From: Motiliproteus sediminis
Lineage (GTDB): Bacteria > Pseudomonadota > Gammaproteobacteria > Pseudomonadales > Balneatricaceae
Direction: 5' to 3'
Length of the DNA stretch: 64,000 bases
Assembly (NCBI RefSeq): GCF_017912535.1
Contig: NZ_JAERQK010000001.1
Coordinates: 806,001 to 870,000, forward strand
The position numbers and the translations under genes were made by a program. This document shows positions 1-7,798 of this stretch, piece by piece. How positions within the stretch are numbered: position 1 is the first letter of the stretch; each line of letters starts with the position of its first letter. The notes beneath the pieces were generated by a model. That model was not told the origin of the DNA, ran no database searches, and saw only the letters and a list, made by a program, of their open reading frames with translations.

Positions 1-2
1 CG

Positions 3-842
3 CTGATCCCGTTGCTGCGTTACATGAACATCATCAAAGTCGATCTCAGCGCCGTACCCGAAGCTCGCCTGGGGCGTCTGGTGTCGGTGCTCAAGCGCAG
101 CTCGGCGACCCTGCTGGCCCAGAACGTGGCCAGTTTCGACCAGCTGAAACGCTGTGGCGGCATGGGCTTCAAGCTGTTTCAGGGCCCTTTTATCAGCCGC
201 CCGGTACGCGTCATGGGCAAACAACTGCCCTCCTCCAGCGTCGCGCTGCTGCAGCTGCTGCAGGAGCTGCAAAAACCGGATATCACCCCGGCGCAGATCG
301 AGGGGCTGATTCTGCTCGACCCGATCCTCACCTTCCGCATCCTGCGGGTGGTCAACTCCGCGGCCTACCATCTCACCACCTCGGTCGAATCCATTACCCA
401 GGCGGTCGTGATGCTGGGTATGGACCAGGTACGCAAATGGGCCACGCTGATCGCACTCAGCAGTCAGGAAGGTAAACCGGAGGAGGTCTCACGTAACCTG
501 CTGGTGCGGGGGCGCATGTGCCAGTTGCTGGCGGAACAACAGGGTGGCATCAATCCCGAAACCGCGTTCATGGTGGGCATCATGTCGCAACTCGACGTGC
601 TGCTGGAGATGCCGCTGGAGGAGCTGTTGCTGCAGATCCCCCTCGACAACGCCATCAAGGCGGCGATTACCGAGCAGCAGGGACCGCTGGGCAAGCTTCT
701 GGGGCATGTGATGCTCTACGAAGAGGGTCACTGGGAAACGCTGAAGGCACAGAATGTGGAAGCTGGTTTCTTTGAAGCGGCCTATCGCCACAGCCTCAGC
801 TGGGCGCAGAGCGCGATGGAATCGCTCAGCGACGATAACTGA
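3..842 (+). CDS. EAL-HDOD signalling protein, 5' end outside window
   Basis: This is the C-terminal part of a YuxH-type (COG3434) signalling protein; the reading frame is open to the window edge, so the start is missing. The first ~65 visible residues match the end of an EAL phosphodiesterase domain (IIKVDLS, then the late FQGPFISRP motif). Residues ~72-270 form an HDOD domain, with a DPxLxFRxLRxVNSA core. Family members are regulators linked to c-di-GMP and motility. The catalytic EAL signature would lie upstream, so whether the domain is active cannot be judged. The stop codon overlaps the convergent glycosyltransferase gene by 17 nt. Confidence 0.85.
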   Translation: MIPLLRYMNIIKVDLSAVPEARLGRLVSVLKRSSATLLAQNVASFDQLKRCGGMGFKLFQGPFISRPVRVMGKQLPSSSVALLQLLQELQKPDITPAQIEGLILLDPILTFRILRVVNSAAYHLTTSVESITQAVVMLGMDQVRKWATLIALSSQEGKPEEVSRNLLVRGRMCQLLAEQQGGINPETAFMVGIMSQLDVLLEMPLEELLLQIPLDNAIKAAITEQQGPLGKLLGHVMLYEEGHWETLKAQNVEAGFFEAAYRHSLSWAQSAMESLSDDN

Positions 843-1536
843 GGCGCGACCGCACTAGCTGCCACGCATAGGGCCAGGCCTGACGCATCCACATCCACTG
901 ATAGCGCAAGGTCAATCGTGACCAGCCGTGACGGCGATACTTGCGGGCACTGGTAAGTAGCGGAGCATCCAGCATTATCAGCGGCACGCCCGCCAGACGC
1001 AGCTGCCACACCAGCAGATGATCCTCACCAAAGGCGGCGGCCTCATCAAACCCCCCGACCCGGACGAAGAGCTCCTTGGGTAGCACAAAGCCCTGATCGC
1101 CAAAGGGCACCCCCAACCAGCGTGAGCGCCAGTTAGCCAGGCGGGCATTCAGCCGGGTTATCGCCGGCCCGTCATCCATAAACTGCAACCGGGCATAACT
1201 CATCGCCAACAGCGGCTGTCGCACTGCCTGCTGAATCCGGCTGACCAGAGCCGGGCCAAACCCGGAATCCCAGTGCAGAAACCACAACCAGTCGCCGCTC
1301 GCTGCGACGGCTGCGGCATTCATCTGCCGTGCCCGCCCCTCTGGCGCCTCAATCCAGCGCAACCTACGCCCGCTCAGAACCCGCTCCAGCGCCGCGCGCC
1401 AAGGGTACGCCTCCACCGGGCGGCAGGCGACAAACACCAGCTCACTATCACCGGGAAGCAGGAGCAGGTCAGCAGCCAGGCGACCAAAGGCGTTCTCGTT
1501 TGGCCCTAGCGGCACAATCACCGACAGCGATCCCAT
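826..1536 (-). CDS. TIGR04283-type family 2 glycosyltransferase
   Basis: This 236-residue GT-A fold transferase matches the family named rSAM/selenodomain-associated transferase 2. Visible marks are the N-terminal SVIVPLGPNE strand, GRARQMNAAA at 67-76, SGDWLWFLHWDSG at 80-92 in the place of the usual FLHADT, and PFGDQGF at 144-150. The change of HADT to HWDS alters the usual metal/nucleotide-binding stretch but keeps one Asp. It is the last gene of a leftward four-gene set and begins 2 nt after the stop of the phosphorylase gene, which implies co-transcription. Donor and acceptor are unknown. Confidence 0.8.
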   Translation of the reverse strand: MGSLSVIVPLGPNENAFGRLAADLLLLPGDSELVFVACRPVEAYPWRAALERVLSGRRLRWIEAPEGRARQMNAAAVAASGDWLWFLHWDSGFGPALVSRIQQAVRQPLLAMSYARLQFMDDGPAITRLNARLANWRSRWLGVPFGDQGFVLPKELFVRVGGFDEAAAFGEDHLLVWQLRLAGVPLIMLDAPLLTSARKYRRHGWSRLTLRYQWMWMRQAWPYAWQLVRSRLSYRR

Positions 1537-1538
1537 AG

Positions 1539-2390
1539 TCAGCGTTGCAGCAGCTCCAGCAGCGAGTGCTGTTCACTGGAAAGGCGCTCCGGCGGGGTCA
1601 ATATGGCGCTGGCCAACGACTTACGGCAACCGCAGGTAGCGTTCGGCAACGTCCCCTGCTCGGCCAGCCGAACAATAACCCGACGCGCCTTTTCCAGGCT
1701 GGCGCCGTAACGGGCGATCACCTGTTCCACGGTGACATGCTGGGCAGGATCATCCATCCAGCAGTCGTAGTCGGTGGCAATAGTCAGGGTGCAGTAGCAG
1801 AGTTGCGCTTCACGGGCCAGAAACACCTCCGGCACGTTGGTCATGCCGACCAGGTCACAGCCAGCCGCGTCACGCAAGAAGAAGCTTTCCGCGCGGGTGC
1901 CCAGGCGTGGTCCGTCGACGCAGCCATAGGTTTTGTCACGATGAACAGCGATATCGAGACTGGCGGCAGCCTTCGCCACCGCATCACCGAGGCAACCGCA
2001 GGTAGGTTCTGCAGTAGACACGTGACCGGCCAGGCCGTGGCCAAAGAAGGTTTTCTCACGGGCGCCTTTGACAAAATCAAAATACTGCGACGGCAGCGAC
2101 AGGTCGCCCGGCGCGATCTCCTGACGCAGGCTGCCAACCGCGGAGATGCCCACCACCTGAGTAGCACCGGCTCGCTTGAGCGCCCAGATATTAGCGCGAT
2201 AGTTCACTTCATGGGGCAGGTATTGATGATGCTGGCCATGACGGGCCAGAAACAGCAACTCGCGCCCCGCCAGCACGCCCTTCACCAGAGGCGCTGACGG
2301 AGGGCCATAAGGGGTATCAATGCGGATCTCTTCCAGATCGTTCATCTGTTCGATGGCGTAAACGCCGGTACCACCAATAATTGCCAGCAC
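1539..2390 (-). CDS. mtnP: S-methyl-5'-thioadenosine phosphorylase family protein
   Basis: This 283-residue enzyme of the PNP/MTAP family catalyses phosphorolysis of a 5'-modified nucleoside to a base and a sugar 1-phosphate. Phosphate- and ribose-site motifs are GGTG (6-9), RHG (50-52), SAVGSL (83-88) and MTNVPE (183-188). Asp207 and Asp209 in ATDYDCW are the pair that selects 6-aminopurines, so an adenosine-type substrate is likelier than methylthioinosine. The gene follows a radical SAM gene by ~60 nt. It may therefore serve pathway-specific removal of MTA or 5'-deoxyadenosine, which is an inference from position. Confidence 0.85.
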   Translation of the reverse strand: MLAIIGGTGVYAIEQMNDLEEIRIDTPYGPPSAPLVKGVLAGRELLFLARHGQHHQYLPHEVNYRANIWALKRAGATQVVGISAVGSLRQEIAPGDLSLPSQYFDFVKGAREKTFFGHGLAGHVSTAEPTCGCLGDAVAKAAASLDIAVHRDKTYGCVDGPRLGTRAESFFLRDAAGCDLVGMTNVPEVFLAREAQLCYCTLTIATDYDCWMDDPAQHVTVEQVIARYGASLEKARRVIVRLAEQGTLPNATCGCRKSLASAILTPPERLSSEQHSLLELLQR

Positions 2391-2448
2391 AGTATGTTCC
2401 TTGTGTTAGTGCGGATAGATGCGTCAGGGCCTGCCAGGCCAGCATATC

Positions 2449-3366
2449 TCAGGTTTCGCTGCAGGAGGAACCATAGGCAAAACAGCTGTAGCAGCGGTGG
2501 TGGCGCATGCTGACACGCCGCTCCATCGCTTCGCGCAGAGTTGCACCCAGGTCATACTCTTCATCGTCATCAACCAGCGTGCAGGCGTAAACCCGCATCA
2601 CGCCATCACGCTTGACAACCATCTTGCTGAACGCACACATGAATTGACGCCGACTCTCCTCGGTCTGGTAGGTGGTCATGCAGTGCGTGGTCACCTGGGG
2701 CACCTCCGGGTGACTACCGGGCTGGGCAAAATCGGGGAACGCCACTAAGGTCAGGTCCGCTGGCAGCCCCCATTGGGCGAACAGTTGACGGTAGGCTGCC
2801 TCCACGGCGGTGCGGTTTTCGTCGGCATCCATATGGCGGGCCACCGAAATGCCATAACCGGCATCATGGAGCATTTTCAGCCCCTTGAGTGCATCGACAA
2901 AAGTGCCTTCGCCGCGGCCCCGATCATGCCGCTCGGCATCGGGGTAGTCGAGACTGATCCGAAACCGGATCGGGTGCGCCGCCGTGGCCAGCGCCCGCAA
3001 CTGTTCGAAACGACGTTGCAACGGAGCGGTGCCGTTGGTCAGCACCAGACAAGGCGCAAACTGTGAGGCGTAGGCCAGTATCTTAACCATATCCTTGGCC
3101 AGAAACGGCTCTCCCCCGGTAAATGAAAACTGGCTCACCCCGAGCGCCAACGCCTCATCGACGAGCGGTTGCACATCCTTGAGTTTCACCAGCTGCAAAC
3201 GTTTGTCCGCCGGGCCGGAGCCCTCCAGACAAAAAGGGCAAGCCAGATTGCAGGCGGTGCCGGTATGAAACCAGAGTTCACGCAGTTCATGGGGGTCGAT
3301 ATAGCCACGGGGATCCCCGTCGGGGGTGTAAAACCAATCGTGACTCAGGGCGGCAATGCGATCCAT
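2449..3366 (-). CDS. Radical SAM protein with C-terminal cysteine cluster
   Basis: This is a 305-residue radical SAM enzyme. Cys39, Cys43 and Cys46 form the CxxxCxxC motif that binds the SAM-cleaving 4Fe-4S cluster, and TGGEP at 83-87 is the SAM-contacting GGE motif. Further cysteines at 229, 244, 262, 292, 295 and 302 (ending CYSCFAYGSSC) resemble a SPASM/Twitch auxiliary-cluster region. It is not clearly ArsS, whose cysteine motif has a different context. It is flanked by TIGR04282- and TIGR04283-type transferases, whose family names record association with radical SAM proteins. The substrate is unknown; no small precursor peptide gene is visible beside it. Confidence 0.85.
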   Translation of the reverse strand: MDRIAALSHDWFYTPDGDPRGYIDPHELRELWFHTGTACNLACPFCLEGSGPADKRLQLVKLKDVQPLVDEALALGVSQFSFTGGEPFLAKDMVKILAYASQFAPCLVLTNGTAPLQRRFEQLRALATAAHPIRFRISLDYPDAERHDRGRGEGTFVDALKGLKMLHDAGYGISVARHMDADENRTAVEAAYRQLFAQWGLPADLTLVAFPDFAQPGSHPEVPQVTTHCMTTYQTEESRRQFMCAFSKMVVKRDGVMRVYACTLVDDDEEYDLGATLREAMERRVSMRHHRCYSCFAYGSSCSET

Positions 3367-3375
3367 ACAGATATC

Positions 3376-4083
3376 CTAGCTAGCGTCAGTCATCCGCGGC
3401 GACGGTTCCGCGACCACCGGCAGCAGGCGCCCCAGCAACAGATACAGGTCTGCTCGTGCCGGGCGCGAATCTTGTTGCAGGTCCCGCACCAGGCGATAAA
3501 GATCCCGCTCGACATCGATATCGTAACCGGGCGCGATATAGCCGCAGCTCAAACCTGCGCTTACACAGCGCTGGCGCAGGCTATCACCGAGGTTGTCGCA
3601 ACTCCAGGGGAGATCGGCGAGTGGCGGCCAGGGCCGAGAGGCCCCCATCAGAACCACGCCGCCGTCTTCCGCGGCACTCAATACCACCTCTGTCCGGGCC
3701 AATTGCTGCTGTGCCGCCTTGAAGTGCAGCGGCGACAATATCGGCGCATCGGAGCCGATATAAAGTATGCGTTCATGCTGCTGCCGGCGAAGGTGCTGAT
3801 CCAACTGCTGCAAGCGCTGCCCCAGATTGCCGGACGACTGGGGGATAATCTGGCAATCACGGGCCAGCAGGCCCGCTGCCCAGGCGGCATCCTCAGGTGT
3901 GGACGGCGCAACAACTACATCGCCAGGCCACACTTCGGCATCCTCCAGCGCACAGGCCAGCAGCGCCTCTGCAATCCGCTGGGCTACCGCGGTACCTAAC
4001 GTTGCCGCCAGTCGTTGTTTACCCTGCCCCTGAAGCGGTCGTTTGCACACCAGCACCAGGGTCGAATTTTGATCTGTTTTCAA
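3376..4083 (-). CDS. TIGR04282-type (rSAM-associated) transferase 1
   Basis: This 235-residue protein has a nucleotidyltransferase-like GT-A fold, similar to CofC-type guanylyltransferases. Visible motifs are the N-terminal VCKRPLQGQGKQRLA loop, which resembles the KxPxxGxxKTRL phosphate-binding loop, GNLGQR at 85-90, and GSDAP at 110-114, a likely metal-binding turn. It is the first gene of the leftward set and sits 9 nt from the radical SAM gene. The family usually occurs with a TIGR04283 transferase, as here. The substrate is not known; activation of a sugar or organic phosphate with an NTP is an inference from the fold. Confidence 0.8.
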   Translation of the reverse strand: MKTDQNSTLVLVCKRPLQGQGKQRLAATLGTAVAQRIAEALLACALEDAEVWPGDVVVAPSTPEDAAWAAGLLARDCQIIPQSSGNLGQRLQQLDQHLRRQQHERILYIGSDAPILSPLHFKAAQQQLARTEVVLSAAEDGGVVLMGASRPWPPLADLPWSCDNLGDSLRQRCVSAGLSCGYIAPGYDIDVERDLYRLVRDLQQDSRPARADLYLLLGRLLPVVAEPSPRMTDAS

Positions 4084-4111
4084 GGAGTTTCCTCACACGG
4101 TTTTGCAACTG

Positions 4112-4128
4112 ACGACAACCACTGTCGT
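4112..4128. promoter_or_regulatory. Short inverted repeat upstream of the radical SAM gene set
   Basis: ACGACA and TGTCGT flank a 5-nt spacer, about 30 nt before the first gene of the leftward set. The size and place suit an operator or a small hairpin, but six-base arms occur often by chance. Confidence 0.25.
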
Positions 4129-4240
4129 TTGTTACACGCTAGCATAACAGGATGCCATTGAGCGTTGGTGTTGGGCGGGGAGTATGGAGAGCTGCGGGCC
4201 GCTATGAGGATATGTGCCTTGCAGCAGAACACCGCAAAGG

Positions 4241-4275
4241 CGGCCCGGTCTGTCACCAAGTGACGAACCGGGCCG
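4241..4275 (-). terminator. Hairpin just after chrR
   Basis: Nine-base arms CGGCCCGGT (4241-4249) and ACCGGGCCG (4267-4275) enclose a second 5-bp pairing, GTCAC/GTGAC. The hairpin begins 4 nt after the chrR stop codon. The following U-tract is weak, so efficient intrinsic termination is likely but not certain. Confidence 0.55.
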
Positions 4276-4279
4276 GGTA

Positions 4280-4918
4280 TCAGAAGTTAAGCAGCCGCTG
4301 AAACAGTCGCGGGGCCCAATCCTTGAATCTCAGCGGGGCGTCAGTGGCCACCAGGCAGATGCAGTCGCGATTGCGGTCAGCGATGGGCTGATGCTCAATG
4401 CTATCGTCAAGATCCGCCACATTGCCGGGGGTGAAACGACCGATCTCGTCACTGTAGGAGCCGGACAACACCAGGGTCATCTCACCGCCGCCGTGACCGT
4501 GTTCCGGCAGGCAAGTACCCGGAGCGATGCGCAGCAGGTAAAGATCACCACTCACCTCTGGAAAACGGACCTGTTTGATCCCCGGTGCAATCCGCCGCCA
4601 GGGCAGTTGGTCCACCTGCTGGTCGCTCCAGTCACGCAACAGCTCGGGCACCGGGGTACCGCGAGGCCGTGCGGATGGGGATTCGTCAGCGGGCTGGTCC
4701 AGCATCGCCATAAGTCGGCTTTTGCTGGCAGCACTGAACCTATCGGCGGGTTGCTGACCGAAAAACAGACCAGCCAGGGTTTCTGCCTGCCCAACCCGCT
4801 GCCGACAACGATCACATTGGTCCAGATGCAGCTGCATCACGCAGGCGAAATTCTGAGGCGAACCACCGGCGGCAAAGCTTGCCAGCGATGCGTCATCGGG
4901 GTGATGGCTAAGTGTCAT
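4280..4918 (-). CDS. chrR: ChrR-type zinc/cupin anti-sigma factor
   Basis: This 212-residue anti-sigma factor would hold the neighbouring ECF sigma factor inactive until singlet oxygen or another oxidant triggers release. The N-terminal zinc site is complete: His6, His31, Cys35 and Cys38 occupy the positions known from Rhodobacter ChrR. The C-terminal cupin domain (~105-200) keeps its likely metal ligands His140, His142, Glu146 and His176 in PEHGHGGGE and IEHQP. The start overlaps the sigma factor stop by 4 nt (ATGA), the usual coupling for such pairs. All recognised ligands are present, so it is probably functional. Confidence 0.93.
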   Translation of the reverse strand: MTLSHHPDDASLASFAAGGSPQNFACVMQLHLDQCDRCRQRVGQAETLAGLFFGQQPADRFSAASKSRLMAMLDQPADESPSARPRGTPVPELLRDWSDQQVDQLPWRRIAPGIKQVRFPEVSGDLYLLRIAPGTCLPEHGHGGGEMTLVLSGSYSDEIGRFTPGNVADLDDSIEHQPIADRNRDCICLVATDAPLRFKDWAPRLFQRLLNF

Positions 4919-5478
4919 AAGGCAACCTCCATACTGCTGCGGAGTTTGGCAAAGGCTAAACGGAGCGACGATTTGACGCTGCCGAGCGGGATCTCAAGTT
5001 CGGTCGCGATCTCAGCGTGCGTTTTACCCTGGTAAAACGCCATGTACACCACCTGAGCCTGGCGCTCCGGCAGCCGCGACAGCTCCTGCCTGACCTGTTC
5101 CTGCAGGCGCTGATCAGTCACCAGACCGTCCGGTGTCTCACCTGATGCACACTCATCGGGCTCGCCACGCACTTCATGGCGATGGCGGCGCAGCTGATCG
5201 ATGTGCAAATTACGGGCGATGCGGAACAGCCAGGCGGTAAACGCACCCTGTCCGGCATTGAACTGGGCAGCACGCTGCCATACGCGTAGCAGACAGAGCT
5301 GCACCAGCTCTTCGGCCTCGTCATGACTGGCGCCACGCTGCAGCAGAAAGCGCAATAGCCGGCCGCCAAACTCATCAACGACCTGCTCGAACGCCTCCCG
5401 GTCCCGCTGCTCAGCGATTCGCTGCATCAACTGCAGCCAGCGCGCCTGCTGATTCTTTTCTATAGTCGTTGACAACAT
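4915..5478 (-). CDS. rpoE: ECF sigma factor, RpoE/ECF11 type, ChrR partner
   Basis: This 187-residue group IV sigma factor has region 2 at about 25-95 (DEAEELVQLCLLRVWQ, then FRIARNLHIDQLRR) and region 4 at about 130-180 (LPERQAQVVYMAFYQGKTHAEIA, then a helix-turn-helix). Pairing with a ChrR-type anti-sigma factor places it in the ECF11 group, known in Rhodobacter for the singlet-oxygen response. A TGATCC-N18-TATACC element upstream on its own strand implies autoregulation. The mirror-image element drives the divergent eight-gene operon, which is the most likely main target. Confidence 0.93.
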   Translation of the reverse strand: MLSTTIEKNQQARWLQLMQRIAEQRDREAFEQVVDEFGGRLLRFLLQRGASHDEAEELVQLCLLRVWQRAAQFNAGQGAFTAWLFRIARNLHIDQLRRHRHEVRGEPDECASGETPDGLVTDQRLQEQVRQELSRLPERQAQVVYMAFYQGKTHAEIATELEIPLGSVKSSLRLAFAKLRSSMEVAL

Positions 5479-5548
5479 CTCTGGCTTCAGTCGGTTACTT
5501 ATTTTGAATCAAGCCTTTTGCGCTGGCCTGACAGCTCAGTCTCTGTCC

Positions 5549-5578
5549 GGTATACGCACCGGATGGCGGTTCGGATCA
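5549..5578 (-). promoter_or_regulatory. ECF11-like promoter of rpoE-chrR
   Basis: On the minus strand TGATCC (5578-5573) is followed after 18 nt by TATACC (5554-5549), about 70 nt before the rpoE start. TGATCC is the known -35 element of RpoE/ChrR systems. The spacing equals that of the divergent promoter, which supports both. Confidence 0.7.
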
Positions 5579-5633
5579 CCGCAATCAGCATTTTGCCGCA
5601 TGGCACTGTGAACTTGATCCGGGGGTGATCCGA
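5571..5633. repeat. Perfect 10-bp inverted repeat holding both ECF11 -35 elements
   Basis: TCGGATCACC at 5571-5580 is the exact reverse complement of GGTGATCCGA at 5624-5633. Each arm carries a TGATCC -35 element pointing outward. An extra TGATCC lies at 5615-5620 on the plus strand. The symmetry matches a divergent promoter pair read by one sigma factor. Confidence 0.75.
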
Positions 5634-5655
5634 ACGCCTTGCTCAAGCGTAGACC
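5626..5655 (+). promoter_or_regulatory. ECF11-like promoter of the lipid-modification operon
   Basis: TGATCC (5626-5631), an 18-nt spacer and TAGACC (5650-5655) lie 20 nt before the ATG at 5676. This implies a short leader and argues against any start codon upstream of 5676. Confidence 0.7.
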
Positions 5656-5675
5656 GGAAAAATGGAGAGACAGGC

Positions 5676-7028
5676 ATGCACATGAAATCCAACATCGCCG
5701 TGATCGGCTCGGGAATCAGCGGACTGAGCTGCGCCTGGCTATTGTCGCGACGCCATTCAGTGACCTTGTTTGAGAAAGATGATCGTTTCGGCGGCCACTC
5801 CAACACCTGCAACGTCGAGCTCAACAATCAGACTCTGGCGGTGGATACCGGATTCATGGTGTTTAATCCGGTAAATTACCCCAATCTCACTGCACTGTTT
5901 AAACATCTTGGCGTAGCCACGCGCCCGACTGACATGAGCTTCTCGGTATCGGTCGATAACGGTGCGTTGGAGTATGCCGGCAGCGACCTCAATGGCCTCT
6001 TCGCCCAGCGCAGCAATCTGTTTAGCCCCGCCTTTTGGAGCATGCTGGCGGATCTGCTGCGCTTTTACCGTGAGGCGCCGCAACTCATGGCCGAGATTCC
6101 AGCCACATTAACCCTCGGCGAATTGCTCGAACAGCAAGGCTACAGCCAACGCTTTCAACAACAGCACCTGTTGCCGATGGGCGCGGCGATCTGGTCCACC
6201 CCCATGGACAAAATGCTCAACTACCCTGCCCTGACTTTTCTGCGCTTCTGCGCCAACCACGGTCTGCTTCAACTGCGTGACCGCCCCCAGTGGTACACCA
6301 TCGATGGCGGCAGTCGCGTCTATGTCGACCGCCTGCTGGCGCAGTTAGGTTCCGCGGCACGCAATCACGCCGGCATTCGCACCGTCAGGCGCCAGACCCT
6401 GAACGGCAAGACCCAGGTCACCCTGATCGACTGGCAGGGTAACGAGCAGCACTTTGATCACGTGGTGTTTGCCTGTCACGCCGACCAGGCGTTGGCGATG
6501 CTGCGCGATCCCAGTGACGCGGAACAAAGCGTCCTCGGGGCCTTCCGCTTTGAGCGCAATCGCGCCCTGTTGCACAGTGACCCTGCGCTGATGCCTCGCC
6601 GCAAAGCGGCCTGGTCAAGCTGGAACTATCTCAGCCAGAGCCGGGGGGACCAGGCGGTGGCGGTTACCTACTGGATGAATAAGCTGCAGCATCTGCCGGA
6701 AAAAACGCCGCTGCTGGTGACGCTCAATCCGATCACCGATCCCAAGCCGGAGTCGATTCACGCCGCATTTCTCTACGATCACCCACTGTTTGATCTCAAT
6801 GCCCTGGCGGCCCAGCGCAAGTTATGGGATTTGCAAGGCAATCGCCACACCTGGTTCTGCGGCGCATGGTGCGGCTACGGTTTCCACGAAGACGGCCTGC
6901 AGGCAGGTCTGGCGGTCGCCGAAGCTCTGGGCGGTGAGGACCGCCCTTGGCAGGTGCCGGGCATGTATGACCGGGTAGTGCTGCCACCGGGATGGAGAGA
7001 CGTAATGCGCCGTGAGGAGGCCGCCTGA
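5676..7028 (+). CDS. FAD-dependent amine oxidase-type oxidoreductase (COG2907)
   Basis: This 450-residue flavoprotein has an N-terminal dinucleotide fold (NIAVIGSGISGLSCAWLL, then Glu and FGGHSNT) and a C-terminal CGAWCGYGFHEDGLQ segment that closes the FAD site. The frame is open upstream, but ATG 5676 follows GGAGAGA by 5 nt and lies after the predicted promoter, so it is preferred. COG2907 flavoproteins occur beside DUF1365 and Cfa genes in ChrR regulons, where they are linked to modified fatty acids, including furan fatty acids in Rhodobacter. It is the first gene of the operon; its exact reaction here is inferred. Confidence 0.88.
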   Translation: MHMKSNIAVIGSGISGLSCAWLLSRRHSVTLFEKDDRFGGHSNTCNVELNNQTLAVDTGFMVFNPVNYPNLTALFKHLGVATRPTDMSFSVSVDNGALEYAGSDLNGLFAQRSNLFSPAFWSMLADLLRFYREAPQLMAEIPATLTLGELLEQQGYSQRFQQQHLLPMGAAIWSTPMDKMLNYPALTFLRFCANHGLLQLRDRPQWYTIDGGSRVYVDRLLAQLGSAARNHAGIRTVRRQTLNGKTQVTLIDWQGNEQHFDHVVFACHADQALAMLRDPSDAEQSVLGAFRFERNRALLHSDPALMPRRKAAWSSWNYLSQSRGDQAVAVTYWMNKLQHLPEKTPLLVTLNPITDPKPESIHAAFLYDHPLFDLNALAAQRKLWDLQGNRHTWFCGAWCGYGFHEDGLQAGLAVAEALGGEDRPWQVPGMYDRVVLPPGWRDVMRREEAA

Positions 7029-7798
7029 TGGCCCACGCGCTCTATCGTGGCCTGGTGATGCACCGGCGGCTGCGCCCCAAACTGCATCACTTTCGCTACC
7101 GGGTAAGCAGCTGGCTGATCGACCTCGACCAACTCGAGACGCTCGCCGGCTACTACCCCTTGCTTGGGGTCAATCGCGCGGCACCGTTGAGTTTCATGGA
7201 AGCAGACTTCGGCCCCCCCGGCACCGGGTCCCTCAAACAACGCATTCAGGACTTGGTAAGCTCCCAGGAGCTGCCTCGGCCGGAGCGGCTTGAACTGCTG
7301 TGCAATCTGCGCTGTTTCGGATTTCGCTTTAACTCGCTGGCGATCTATTTTGGCTACGATCACGCTGGCACCCTCACATCGGTCTCCTACGAAGTCAGCA
7401 ACACCCGGGGCGAACGTCATCTCTATGCTGCGCCGGCCAGCCCTGATGGAGCGCAACAGCAGAGCGCCGACAAGCAGATGTACGTGTCGCCCTTCATGCC
7501 CATGGGGTGCCGCTACCGCTTCCACACCACGCCACCGCAGCAACGATTCCGGGTTGTGATTCACCAGAGCGACCGCCAGGGCGTCCTGTTCAGTGCCCTC
7601 TGGCGCGGCGAGCAGCGCCCCCTGGCCTATCCTGCGCTGCTCAAAGAGGTGCTGTTTCCGACCGCGCTTAAGACCTTCGCAGCCATTCACTGGCAAGCAC
7701 TCAAACTCTGGATCAAGCGGATTCCGCGGGTTGACTTCACCCCGACCGGCGCCTACCGCACAAGTTCGGCCATTATCGACAAGGACCAGGTTTCATGA
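7028..7798 (+). CDS. DUF1365 domain protein
   Basis: This 256-residue protein spans the whole DUF1365 domain, with typical stretches such as HHFRYRVSSWLIDLD near the N-terminus, RCFGFRFNSLAIYF at ~96-109 and KQMYVSPFMPMGCRYRF at ~155-171. No catalytic activity is firmly established for the family. Its constant partners are a COG2907 flavoprotein and a Cfa-type methyltransferase, as here, so a step in fatty-acid modification is likely. The start shares a base with the upstream stop (TGATG), which implies translational coupling. Confidence 0.88.
   Translation: MAHALYRGLVMHRRLRPKLHHFRYRVSSWLIDLDQLETLAGYYPLLGVNRAAPLSFMEADFGPPGTGSLKQRIQDLVSSQELPRPERLELLCNLRCFGFRFNSLAIYFGYDHAGTLTSVSYEVSNTRGERHLYAAPASPDGAQQQSADKQMYVSPFMPMGCRYRFHTTPPQQRFRVVIHQSDRQGVLFSALWRGEQRPLAYPALLKEVLFPTALKTFAAIHWQALKLWIKRIPRVDFTPTGAYRTSSAIIDKDQVS

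Noticed and set aside
1545-2297. 250-residue open frame opposite mtnP
   Set aside because: It is antisense to a clear enzyme gene; no recognisable motif.
2440-2460. Possible selenocysteine read-through at the TGA of the radical SAM gene, prompted by the selenodomain name of its neighbours
   Set aside because: The protein already ends with a plausible cysteine tail, the frame beyond the TGA is unlike any family, and no SECIS-like stem-loop was recognised directly after it.
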